Source: Gammaproteobacteria bacterium (lineage in GTDB: Bacteria > Pseudomonadota > Gammaproteobacteria > Steroidobacterales > Rariloculaceae). Taken from it: a stretch of DNA of 64,000 bases. How positions within the stretch are numbered: position 1 is the stretch's first letter; every line of letters begins with the position of its first letter. Where the stretch lies: NCBI GenBank assembly GCA_022825505.1, contig JAJDWR010000084.1, positions 1-64,000 of the forward strand. The letters run 5' to 3'. Shown here piece by piece: positions 49,181-59,144 of this stretch. Under the pieces are notes generated by a model that saw only the letters and a list, made by a program, of their open reading frames with translations, was not told where the DNA came from and did no database searches. The position numbers and the translations under genes were made by a program.

Positions 49181-51214
49181 CTACTCCGCAACCGCGTCCC
49201 AGATCATCCCAGCCTGAGCGAGGATCTCCGGCAGGTCCTCGTCCAGCAGATAACCCTGATCGATGAGCTTCAGCGCCTCGGCAGCCACCAGCCCGAGGTA
49301 GTGATCCCTGTTTGCGTAGCGCTCTTCAATCGAAAGCCTCGGGTCGCCAGCCGCTTCCCGTTCGGCCTGCGTCCTGTGGAATGGGAGGAAGGATCCCGAC
49401 ATGTGTGAGACGGTATCCGTCGGTCCGTACTCGGCGTTATAGAGATTCCACCCGGTGTAGGTGGCGAGCGGGACCAGGAGCCCCGGTGTTCGCAGCCCCC
49501 CCAGCTCGTTGCCGTCGGCATCCACCTGGGGCACCAGAATCGGAAACGCGGGCCCTACCTCGGGCGGCTCCTTGCCGATGATACCGTCGGAGGCAAATTG
49601 CGGACCGTAGTCCACGCGGTACGCCTTGTGCGTCCTGGTGGGGAAGTTGATACCCGGCAGGTCGGGGAAATCCACGTCCAGGGGCTCGACCAGGGTACCG
49701 TCCGCAATCAGCGGAAAACTGTTGGGCGGCGGCGGCGTCCCGTCGACGATCCATTCCTGCATCCTCACCAGCAGCGCGCGCATGAACCAGGAGAAATCAT
49801 TCGGGTTGTTGACGTTCTGGCCGTTGGATTGCGCCGGCGGAAACTCCGATGGCAGGTGCTGGGAACCTGCGAAGTGATAGACCCGGGCGTGCTCCTCCAT
49901 CATCGGCGCGTCTTCCTTGCCGTCGAGCGTGGTGGTCAGCAGCGACGCCACCCGGCCCCAGTACTCGTAGGATGTATTGACGTTGTAAACCTTGGGCATG
50001 AACTCTTCCGGTACGTGGGAGAGCATCCCGCCGCTCTCGCCCGTCAGCGGATCGGTCAATTCCACATCGGCATACGGAAAGATGTCCGTGGGATAGAAGA
50101 AGTTCAGGAACGGATGCGCGTCCCGGGATGCCTGGCCGAAACGCAGGTTGAAACTCCCCCGCGCGGCGCCGCCGATCTGCGCGATGATCCCGTCGAAGGC
50201 CTTGCGGCTCTGCTCGTCCTCGTTGAAGCCCATGTAGACGAGCGTGCGCAGCGTGCGTCCCGGCTGGGACATGCCGTAACCGATGGCGTGGTCGATGGCG
50301 CCTTCGGGAAGGTTTAATTCCTCCGATGAGCCGTACTTGACTAGCGATGCCGCGTCGCGCAGCGCCGCCAGCCCCAGGCCGATGACTTCAGGGTTCTGCG
50401 CCTTGTACACCACCTCGTAGATTCGGTGCGGCTCGAACCCGGTGGACAGATAGACGCGGGTCATGTCCGGGACGACCTCGCCGTTCTCCAGGCGGGCAAA
50501 GTCCCACTGGTCACGGGGAATGGTCTGCCGTTCGCCCTCCACCGTGTCCCGAACCGTCATCACGCTTTCGGGTGCGTCGGGGTCGGAAACCGGGTAGGGC
50601 ACGTGGTTGCGGTCTGCCAGTGTGCGGTCGAAGACCGGTTCGCGGACCACGAAGTCGCTGCGCACCAGGCCTTCGATGGGTTCGTCCTGTTCCACGCGGG
50701 GCACGAACACCCGCGATCCGTACGGCCGGCTCAGCGGCACGTCGAACTGCCACCCCACCCAGAGCAGCGTGTAGCCCTGTTGCATGAGAAACCCGTCGCC
50801 GAAGTTCTCGGCCGTGGTGGGATTGACGGCGTCCCATTCCTCGTGCTCGTCGCTGCCGTGATTGAAGAAGGTCAGCATGCGCCGCGTGCCGCGATTCGCC
50901 ACGCCGACGATCACCGTGCCGTTGCCCCTTTCGGCCTGCTTCGGCTTGAGGAGAACGAAATTGGACGAAAATTCCACGTTGCCGTCCGCATTGACGGGCG
51001 CGTGCTCGATGTCGACGATGATCCGGTTGGCCGGGTTGTCCGGGTCGACCTCGAAATACAGCGTGCCGATTAGCTTCTCGTAAGGGCCGGCCAGTCCCCA
51101 GGACTTTCCGCCCAGCACGTCTTCATGAATGTCCACGTCCGCGCCGACGATGCCGGCGTTGGCCACGGGCACCGTCAGCCAGGCCAGCAAGAGAGTTCGC
51201 GCGTCAAATTTCAT
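49181..51214 (-). CDS. Exported Abhydrolase_10-like alpha/beta hydrolase
   Basis: A 677-residue secreted protein. Start 51214 (MKFDARTLLLAWL) has a GGAG ribosome site seven bases upstream, unlike 51232. The signal peptide ends VPVANA. The sequence fits the large alpha/beta-hydrolase-domain family PF20091, by length and by motifs: GLAGPYEKLIGTLYFEVDP, GVANRGTRRMLTFFN, LLWVGWQFDVP, and IGYGMSQPGRTLRTLVYMGFNEDEQ, in which the serine is the likely nucleophile. The histidine may be the AGSQHLPSEFPP residue. Substrate unknown; related proteins include esterases or lactonases. The next gene upstream is DUF6152 copy D, with 21 bases between. Confidence 0.82.
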   Translation of the reverse strand: MKFDARTLLLAWLTVPVANAGIVGADVDIHEDVLGGKSWGLAGPYEKLIGTLYFEVDPDNPANRIIVDIEHAPVNADGNVEFSSNFVLLKPKQAERGNGTVIVGVANRGTRRMLTFFNHGSDEHEEWDAVNPTTAENFGDGFLMQQGYTLLWVGWQFDVPLSRPYGSRVFVPRVEQDEPIEGLVRSDFVVREPVFDRTLADRNHVPYPVSDPDAPESVMTVRDTVEGERQTIPRDQWDFARLENGEVVPDMTRVYLSTGFEPHRIYEVVYKAQNPEVIGLGLAALRDAASLVKYGSSEELNLPEGAIDHAIGYGMSQPGRTLRTLVYMGFNEDEQSRKAFDGIIAQIGGAARGSFNLRFGQASRDAHPFLNFFYPTDIFPYADVELTDPLTGESGGMLSHVPEEFMPKVYNVNTSYEYWGRVASLLTTTLDGKEDAPMMEEHARVYHFAGSQHLPSEFPPAQSNGQNVNNPNDFSWFMRALLVRMQEWIVDGTPPPPNSFPLIADGTLVEPLDVDFPDLPGINFPTRTHKAYRVDYGPQFASDGIIGKEPPEVGPAFPILVPQVDADGNELGGLRTPGLLVPLATYTGWNLYNAEYGPTDTVSHMSGSFLPFHRTQAEREAAGDPRLSIEERYANRDHYLGLVAAEALKLIDQGYLLDEDLPEILAQAGMIWDAVAE

Positions 51215-51235
51215 CTTGTTCTCCGATTTCATAGT

Positions 51236-52270
51236 TCAAATGCGGCACTGGAAGGGTTCCACGGTCATTTCCGGGTACCAGACCCAGAACTTGGTCACCG
51301 TGACCGATTCGGTAAAGTTGGCGGGATCGGTGACGGTCAGCGAATAGTCCAGCCGGCTGCCGTCCTCGCTGAGGGTGAAGTGCTCGATCATCTCCGACTC
51401 CTGGCTTTGTGGGATGCCGACCACGTCGAACCAGGGCCAGTCGGACTTGGTGGTACGCACCACCAGCGTGTTGTCTTCCCACCTGCCCGTGGAGAATCCG
51501 AGCTTGGAGAAGGGCTCGCCCTCGTCCGTCATGTTCGGGTCCATGTGGATCATGCGAAGCGTGTCGTACTCCTCCATGTGCAGGATGATGTCGTCGCCCT
51601 GGCTCAGGAACTGCATCGGGTAGGGTTGCTCCATGATGGTCGGCATGCCCTTGGAGACGCAGTTGAGGATGGGGTTGTCCTCCACCGGATCGAATGCATC
51701 GACCGAGGCGCGGGCCGCCGTTGTCAATGGATACAGGTCGAAATCGAAATTCGGATTCACGTCTTCGGGCAGCAGCAGGCTCTGGTCGCGCGGTGTGCTC
51801 CATACCCGGAAGATGCCGAGTTCCGGCGCCGACGGATTGCCGGGACCAATGGGGCCGGCGCGCCCCAGGTACTCATTGGCCCATCGCGGCTCGCCCCGCG
51901 GCTCCAGGATCACTTCGTCGCCGCTGGCCAGCAGCACGTTTTCCAGGTAAATCATGCTCGAATCCCTGCGGCCCGGGTTGCCGGCCACGCGAACCTGGTC
52001 GCCGACATTGAAGAGCTGACCGGAAATGCCGTCGCGCCTGAGATTCGTTAGCGACGTCATCTCCACGATCCAGATTTGGGCGGATCCGCTCGCGTCGGTG
52101 CCCTCGAGCTGAAACTGCACGTGGGGATTGCGCCACGACAGGTCGGCGATCAAACCCTCGGCTTCCACTACGGTGGTGGTGTCGTAAACGGCGGCGACGC
52201 TGTGGTGTGCCGGCGCACCGGCCGGCGCGATGGCGAGGAACACTGTCGGTAGCGCGGCTATGAGTCGCAT
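51236..52270 (-). CDS. DUF6152-type exported protein, long form (copy D)
   Basis: A 344-residue secreted protein. Start 52270 (MRLIAALP) has GGAGAAGA upstream; nine further upstream codons are unlikely. The signal peptide ends AGAPA, just before His22-His23. The domain has LIADLSWRNPHVQFQL and DQVRVAGNPGRRDSSMIYLENVLLASG; the C-terminal half has YPMQFLSQGDDIILHMEEYDTLRMIHMD and LGFSTGRWEDNTLVVRTTKSDWPWF. It directly precedes the hydrolase gene, so the two are almost certainly cotranscribed. Confidence 0.82.
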   Translation of the reverse strand: MRLIAALPTVFLAIAPAGAPAHHSVAAVYDTTTVVEAEGLIADLSWRNPHVQFQLEGTDASGSAQIWIVEMTSLTNLRRDGISGQLFNVGDQVRVAGNPGRRDSSMIYLENVLLASGDEVILEPRGEPRWANEYLGRAGPIGPGNPSAPELGIFRVWSTPRDQSLLLPEDVNPNFDFDLYPLTTAARASVDAFDPVEDNPILNCVSKGMPTIMEQPYPMQFLSQGDDIILHMEEYDTLRMIHMDPNMTDEGEPFSKLGFSTGRWEDNTLVVRTTKSDWPWFDVVGIPQSQESEMIEHFTLSEDGSRLDYSLTVTDPANFTESVTVTKFWVWYPEMTVEPFQCRI

Positions 52271-52320
52271 CTTCTTCTCCGTCGGTCGGGTCGTCATTCG
52301 TTCAACTGCGGCGTTCGCCG

Positions 52321-52388
52321 CCGGCGTTTACCAATCGGTCCGGGCGGTCCGGAGCCGGCGTCTGCCAGTCAATCCGGGTGGTTCGGCG
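52321..52388. repeat. Two imperfect 34-bp units downstream of the sulfatase
   Basis: Units at 52321-52354 and 52355-52388, both starting CCGGCGT and sharing CCGGG(C/T)GGT. They fill the gap between the sulfatase stop and DUF6152 copy D. Confidence 0.55.
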
Positions 52389-52395
52389 GTCCGGG

Positions 52396-53832
<1,437 letters not shown>

Positions 53833-53969
53833 CTACGCCCGATTACAACTCTGCCGGGGGAAGTGGATATTATGAGTTTAGTGGAAATTAAGCGAATCGG
53901 GGCTGCCGTGCCCGCGTTTGGAGGCTACACGGCAAGCAACCGCGGCGACACGGGGTCGCAGGAGAGCGA

Positions 53970-54884
53970 ATGGCACTGCGGATCGAATGCGTCCTGGCGT
54001 GCGCCAATCATCTTGGCGAAGGGCCAGTATGGGATGCGGCGACCGGTGTCCTCTGGTGGCTGGATGGCACCGGCAGGCGCGTCGGGAATCCATCCATCTG
54101 GCGCATGGAGCCGGGAACCGGCCGGGTGGACAACTGGTCCCTGGACCACGATGTCGGTGCCCTGGCCGTGCGGGAAAATGGCAAGCTGGTGCTGGCGCTC
54201 GACTGGGGCTTCTACTTCTTCGACCCGGCAACCAGCGGGCTGGAGCTCATAGAACCCATTGAGGCCGACCAGCCACGCTCCCGCCTCAACGACGGCAAGG
54301 TGGACCGCCGCGGCCGGTTCATCGCCGGGGGCATGGACGACAAGGAGGAATTGCCGATCTGCGGGCTGTGGCGGCTGGACCCTGACCTCTCCGTAACGCC
54401 CGTGGAGCAGGGCATCATCTGCACCAATGGACCTTGCTGGAGCCCGGACGACAAGACCTTCTACGTAGCGGATACCTTCGTCGACGAGTTCTGGGCCTAC
54501 GACTACGACATCGACACCGGGACGCTGTCCAACAAGCGTGTCTTTGCCGATACCGGCGGCAGCACTGGCGTCCCGGACGGCTCGACGGTGGATGCGGAGG
54601 GTTGCCTGTGGAACGCGGAGCTGATCTCCGGCGATCTGGTTCGTTACGACCCCGAGGGCAATGTGGAACGCAGGATCGGGATGCCGGTGAGGAACATCAC
54701 GTCGGTCATGTTCGGCGGCGAGAGGCTGGACGAGATCTACGTGACCTCCATGGCAAGGGTGAAGCACCCGGCCGTACACGACCGGTTCCACAGGGATGTC
54801 AAACCGCAGTTCGGCGCAGGCTCGCTGTTCAGGATCACCGGACTCGGAATTCGCGGGTTGCCCGAGCCTCGATTCGGGGGGTGA
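53970..54884 (+). CDS. SMP-30/gluconolactonase family protein
   Basis: A 304-residue six-bladed propeller of the SMP-30/gluconolactonase/LRE family, without a signal peptide, so probably cytoplasmic. Metal and catalytic residues expected of the family are visible: Glu in HLGEGPVWDAATG, Asn in SRLNDGKVDRRGRF, Asn in CTNGPCWSPDDKTFYVAD and Asp in VPDGSTVDAEGCLWNAE. It would open sugar lactones or similar compounds. Divergent from the sulfatase, which suggests a shared control region, and convergent with the formaldehyde dehydrogenase. Confidence 0.9.
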   Translation: MALRIECVLACANHLGEGPVWDAATGVLWWLDGTGRRVGNPSIWRMEPGTGRVDNWSLDHDVGALAVRENGKLVLALDWGFYFFDPATSGLELIEPIEADQPRSRLNDGKVDRRGRFIAGGMDDKEELPICGLWRLDPDLSVTPVEQGIICTNGPCWSPDDKTFYVADTFVDEFWAYDYDIDTGTLSNKRVFADTGGSTGVPDGSTVDAEGCLWNAELISGDLVRYDPEGNVERRIGMPVRNITSVMFGGERLDEIYVTSMARVKHPAVHDRFHRDVKPQFGAGSLFRITGLGIRGLPEPRFGG

Positions 54885-54950
54885 GGCGGTCTGCCCGGCG
54901 CGGTCGATTTCCACGCCCTCGGCTGTCGCTCCCGTCGCGTTCGATCTCCT

Positions 54951-56060
54951 TCAGAAGTGGACAACCGAGCGGATGCTCTTGCCCTCGTGCATGAGATCGA
55001 ACGCCGTGTTGATTTCATCGAGGCCCATGGTGTGGGTAATCATTTCATCGACCTTGATCTCGCCGTCCATGTACTGCTCGACCATTCCGGGTAGTTCTGT
55101 CCGGCCCCTGACGCCGCCGAACGCACTGCCGCGCCATACACGGCCGGTCACCAACTGGAACGGCCGCGTGGAGATTTCCTGGCCGGCACCGGCCACGCCG
55201 ATGATGATGGACTCGCCCCAGCCCTTGTGGCAGCACTCCAGCGCGGCGCGCATCAGGTTGACGTTGCCGACCGCTTCGAAGGAGTAATCCACCCCGCCGC
55301 CGGTGAGTTCGATGACCACGTCCTGAATGGGGTCGTCGTAGTCATTGGGGTTCACGAAGTCCGTGGCGCCCAGTGCCATCGCCATGTCCGCCTTGTCCGG
55401 GTTGATGTCGATGGCCAGAATCCGGCTGGCATTGGCCATCACGGCGCCCTGGATGACGCTCAGGCCCACGCCGCCGAGACCGAAAACGGCCACGGTTGCG
55501 CCGGCTTCCACCTTGGCGGTATGCAGCACGGCGCCGATCCCCGTGGTGATGCCGCAGCCAAGCAGGCAAACACTTTTCAGCGGCGCCTCCATGCTGATTT
55601 TCGCCACCGCGATTTCCGGCAGGACGGTGTACTCGGAGAACGTAGAGGTGCCCATGAAGTGTAGAATCTGCTTGCCGTTCGTGGAGAATCTGCTGGTCCC
55701 GTCCGGCATCAGCCCCTGGCCCTGGGTGACGCGAATGGCCTGGCAGAGATTGGTTTTGCCGGACGTGCAGAATGGGCAATCACGGCATTCTGGCGTGTAC
55801 AGCGGAATGACGTGGTCGCCGGCCCTGACGCTGGTGACGCCCTCGCCCACCTCCTCGACCACGCCGCCGCCCTCGTGACCGAGAATCGACGGGAAGGCGC
55901 CTTCGGGATCATCGCCCGAAAGGGTATACGCATCTGTATGACAAACGCCCGTCGCAACGATTCGTAGCAGAACTTCGCCGGCCTTCGGACCGTCCAGGTC
56001 AATCTCTTCGATGGATAGGGGTTGCCCGGCTTCCCAGGCTACTGCCGCTCTTGTCTTCAT
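54951..56060 (-). CDS. frmA: S-(hydroxymethyl)glutathione dehydrogenase (class III alcohol dehydrogenase)
   Basis: A 369-residue zinc NAD-dependent dehydrogenase that oxidises the formaldehyde-glutathione adduct. Motifs: catalytic zinc region GVCHTDAYTLSGDDPEGAFPSILGHEGGGVV, structural zinc cysteines in PECRDCPFCTSGKTNLC, the class III substrate residues in FMGTSTFSEYTV, and NAD site FGLGGVGLSVIQGA. An S-formylglutathione hydrolase is not nearby. In this neighbourhood it may detoxify formaldehyde released by oxidative demethylation, which is inference. Confidence 0.94.
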   Translation of the reverse strand: MKTRAAVAWEAGQPLSIEEIDLDGPKAGEVLLRIVATGVCHTDAYTLSGDDPEGAFPSILGHEGGGVVEEVGEGVTSVRAGDHVIPLYTPECRDCPFCTSGKTNLCQAIRVTQGQGLMPDGTSRFSTNGKQILHFMGTSTFSEYTVLPEIAVAKISMEAPLKSVCLLGCGITTGIGAVLHTAKVEAGATVAVFGLGGVGLSVIQGAVMANASRILAIDINPDKADMAMALGATDFVNPNDYDDPIQDVVIELTGGGVDYSFEAVGNVNLMRAALECCHKGWGESIIIGVAGAGQEISTRPFQLVTGRVWRGSAFGGVRGRTELPGMVEQYMDGEIKVDEMITHTMGLDEINTAFDLMHEGKSIRSVVHF

Positions 56061-56129
56061 TGTGTGTGTCTCCCTTGAGTCTCCGCCAAGACCACCGGTT
56101 TCGGTCGGAAAAACTTGAGTTTACTTGTT

Positions 56130-57149
56130 TCAGTAATTCGTGCACCCGTACGGATTGACCGTTTCGCCCGCCCGCCAGACCCACTGTTTCCTCATGGTCA
56201 CCGGCGCCGTGAATGTCTCGGGGTCGGTGACCGTAATGACGTAATCGAGATTGGCGCCGTCGCCGCTCAGCGAGAACCGTTCCTGAAACCGCGCCTGAGC
56301 ACTTTGCGGAATGCCGGTTGCGTCGAAGAAGTACCAATCCACGGAGTGGGTGTCGACAACGAGGGCATCCCCATCCCAACGGCCTGTTGAATGCCCGAGG
56401 AGGGTCGGCGCAACATCGGCGGCAACGGCCCCGGGATTCATGTGGATCCTCCGCACCAAATCGTACTCCTCGATGTGGAACAGGATGTTGTCGCCGTCGC
56501 GGGAGAAAGCCACGGGATACGGTTGGCTCATGATCCATGGCAGGCCCTTGGGGATACATTCCCCGATGGGGTTGTCCACCAGCGGATCGAAGGCTTCGCG
56601 CGCCGCCTCGGCAGCGGGAGTCAGGGGATACTCGTCCAACCCCATGTACCGTCCCGGACCGTTGAACCGGGTGCTCCAGACCCGAAAGATGCCCTGGTCC
56701 GCCGCGCCGGTGTCGCCGTCTGCGAGCCAGACGTCGGAGCGCCCGAGGTGGTCTTCGGACCAGTGCGGCGCGACGCCGGGCCGCGTCACCAGTTCGCGCC
56801 CGTCGGCCAGCAGCACGTTGTTGGTCCACATCTCAAGGTCGCCGTCGCGGGCGGAATAGCCTGCCACCGTCACCCGGTCGCCCTCGCTCAACAGGTCGGG
56901 ACTGACGTCCATGCGGCTGAGGATGCTGACGGAATTGGTTTCCACGTCCCAGGACTCGCCCTCGGCGGTCCTGACGGTGAATTGCACATGCGGATTGCGC
57001 CACATCAGCCGCGTGATCTCACCTTCCAGTTCGGTGATGTTGTCCATGTCGAACACGCCGGCGAAGGCGTGATGGCCGTGGCCTGGCAGCGGCAATGCGA
57101 AAAGGAGCACCGCGACCGGTCCGCAGCAACTGTATGCAAGTAATTTCAT
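56130..57149 (-). CDS. DUF6152-type exported protein, long form (copy E)
   Basis: A 339-residue secreted protein. The signal peptide ends LPLPGHG, just before His26-His27, and ITRLMWRNPHVQFTVRTAEG follows. The C-terminal half has YPVAFSRDGDNILFHIEEYDLVRRIHMNPG and LGHSTGRWDGDALVVDTHSVDWYFF. It is closest in motif content to copy D. The IS1380 element inserted about 150 bases upstream of its start, so its promoter may be altered. It lies 69 bases before frmA on the same strand and may be cotranscribed. Confidence 0.82.
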   Translation of the reverse strand: MKLLAYSCCGPVAVLLFALPLPGHGHHAFAGVFDMDNITELEGEITRLMWRNPHVQFTVRTAEGESWDVETNSVSILSRMDVSPDLLSEGDRVTVAGYSARDGDLEMWTNNVLLADGRELVTRPGVAPHWSEDHLGRSDVWLADGDTGAADQGIFRVWSTRFNGPGRYMGLDEYPLTPAAEAAREAFDPLVDNPIGECIPKGLPWIMSQPYPVAFSRDGDNILFHIEEYDLVRRIHMNPGAVAADVAPTLLGHSTGRWDGDALVVDTHSVDWYFFDATGIPQSAQARFQERFSLSGDGANLDYVITVTDPETFTAPVTMRKQWVWRAGETVNPYGCTNY

Positions 57150-57302
57150 TGTCGAGTACCCCCACGGGCTGGTGGAATGTCACTTCCAGTGCGATAAAAC
57201 GTGCCCGGTCCAATGCCCGGCATGATTGAGGCTATTGCACGATGATCCTTGTTCTCCTCTTCGTGCTTTCGCCTGATTCTACTACCCGTAGCGCCGGAGC
57301 GG

Positions 57303-59055
57303 TTAGCCCGCATTCGTCACCGATTGTGCTGATGGGGTCATTTTGCCATTGGTGAAAGGGCTTTGGTCGGGCCCAGGCGACTCGAACGCCAAGGGTCGTG
57401 TCCCGGTGGTGCCCGGAGGGCGTAAATCGAGTGGTTTCAGAGGCGGTTTGGGGGTCCGGGCCGACGGGCAGGCGCAGTTCGCCCTTGGCGATGCCTCTGG
57501 CCGGTCCGATGCAGTGTGGGTGGGAAGCTGAAGCTACCCCGGCGCCAGCCACGGCGGATGCTTTTGCAGATTGGCCAGGATCTGCGCGAAGCTGCCCGCA
57601 TGAGCGTAGGACTCGGAGAACGACAGCCAGACCTTTCTCACGCTGATCCTCAGGCGGGCGCCGATCTTCAGCCACTTCAGCCGGATCGTGGTGCACTGGG
57701 CCTTGGCGTAGGCGGTGCCAGCCAGGCCCAGCCGTCGCAGCCCGTGCATCAGCACGTAGGCGAAGGAGGCAAAGTACAGCCGCAACTGATTGGCCCGCAT
57801 CGTGGCGCTGCTGGTGCGATCGGCGAACAGGCCCAGTTGCTGTTCCTTGATCCGATTCTCCATGTCGCCTCGGGCGCAATACAGTTTTTCGTACAAGTGC
57901 TTCGCATCGGCGCGATCCGCGCCGAGGTCGGTGACCACGAACCGCGGGTTGGGCCCCTTGGACAGGTATTGCGCCTTGCCCACCACGCGGCGGGACCGGG
58001 ACCAGCTCTTGCGCGTGCGGTAGCGGAAGTCCCGATACCGGCGCGCCGGCGCGCCGGTGCGACGGCACTCGGTCCGCGCCTCGTGCATCTGCCGGCCGAT
58101 CGCCCGCACCAGCCGCGCATTGCGCGCCAGGCCGAACACATAGCCGATCCGGTGCTCCTCGCACCAGCGCATCAACGGCTCCCGGCAAAACCCCGAGTCG
58201 CCGCGAACCACGATCCGCGTGCCCGGCCAGCGCGCCCGGATCCGCCCCACGATCCGCTCCAACTCCTCCATGCTGCCGGCCGAGGCGTCGATGTTCGAGG
58301 GACGCAGCCGTGCACCCAGCAGGTGCTCGCCACAGAAGATGTACAGCGGCAGGTAACAGTAGTGGCGGTAGTAACCGTGGAAAAAACGCCCCTCCTGACG
58401 ACCGTGAAGCGGATCGTCCGTGGCGTCCAGGTCCAGCCAGATCTCCCTCGGGGGCTTCGCATACGACTCCACGAACACATCCACCAGCAACCGGTCCATC
58501 GCCACCGGATCGGCCGCGATGCGCTTGTATCGATCCGATTGCGCGGCCTCCGCCGTGCCCAGCTCCAGCCGGTTCAACGTGCTGGCGCCGGCCAGCGGAC
58601 AGCCTCGGTCGCGATTGCGCACCCGCTCACCGCCCTTCAGGTCCGTCTTGCCCACCAACAACGCCAACAGGCTGTCGCGACGCAACTCCTCGTGATCGTT
58701 CAGATCCTCGTACCCCAGCGCCAGTGCGTAGACCCGCTGCCCGAGCAGCGAGCGAACGGTATGCTCCACGCTGTTGGGGTTGCGGTAATCGCTAAAACAC
58801 CGCGCCAGACGATCCAACAGACCCAGACGCAGATCCGTCTCCCGTAACAGCAAACCGCCGGCGTCGGAGGTGATCCGACCGCCGTCGAATCGACCGATCA
58901 CCTGGCGGGCTCCGAAGGCGTGAAACTGAAGTTGTGCGGGTGTACACTGTGTGGACATGGGACCTCACCGTCGGCTTAATGTAAGTGATTGAGCTAACTC
59001 ACATTATCCGACAAATCGAGGTCCCATTCCATTTGTCGGTGAGAAATCCGGGTTA
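57303..59055. mobile_element. IS1380-family insertion sequence
   Basis: The transposase gene is enclosed by imperfect terminal inverted repeats: TAGCCCGCATTCGTCACCGA (57303-57322) and, read inwards, TAACCCGGATTTCTCACCGA (59055-59036), 16 of 20 identical. The exact ends and the target duplication are not certain. The right end also holds two inner inverted repeats (58957-58966 with 59018-59027; 59008-59016 with 59031-59039). About 210 bases between the left repeat and the gene carry nothing recognisable. Confidence 0.85.
57534..58958 (-). CDS. IS1380-family transposase
   Basis: A 474-residue DDE transposase of the IS1380 family, full length. Recognisable parts are RFDGGRITSDAGGLLLRETDLRLG near the start, WLDLDATDDPLHGRQEGRFFHGYYRHYCYLPLYIFCGEHLL in the middle (first catalytic aspartate), WPGTRIVVRGDSGFCREPLMRWCEE (second), and YCARGDMENRIKEQQLGLFADRTS (catalytic glutamate region). 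No frameshift or stop is visible, so the element may still be active. Only one copy is in the window. Confidence 0.93.
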   Translation of the reverse strand: MSTQCTPAQLQFHAFGARQVIGRFDGGRITSDAGGLLLRETDLRLGLLDRLARCFSDYRNPNSVEHTVRSLLGQRVYALALGYEDLNDHEELRRDSLLALLVGKTDLKGGERVRNRDRGCPLAGASTLNRLELGTAEAAQSDRYKRIAADPVAMDRLLVDVFVESYAKPPREIWLDLDATDDPLHGRQEGRFFHGYYRHYCYLPLYIFCGEHLLGARLRPSNIDASAGSMEELERIVGRIRARWPGTRIVVRGDSGFCREPLMRWCEEHRIGYVFGLARNARLVRAIGRQMHEARTECRRTGAPARRYRDFRYRTRKSWSRSRRVVGKAQYLSKGPNPRFVVTDLGADRADAKHLYEKLYCARGDMENRIKEQQLGLFADRTSSATMRANQLRLYFASFAYVLMHGLRRLGLAGTAYAKAQCTTIRLKWLKIGARLRISVRKVWLSFSESYAHAGSFAQILANLQKHPPWLAPG

Positions 59056-59144
59056 GCTGCCGCATTGAGCGTAGGCGTTCATCACTCTCAGGTACGCGCA
59101 AGGAGTACCTGTAGTTGGAGCTGATCGACCCGGCGAGACCTTTC

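Noticed and set aside
57516..58847. Plus-strand frame inside the IS element
   Set aside because: Antisense to an intact IS1380 transposase; no family features.
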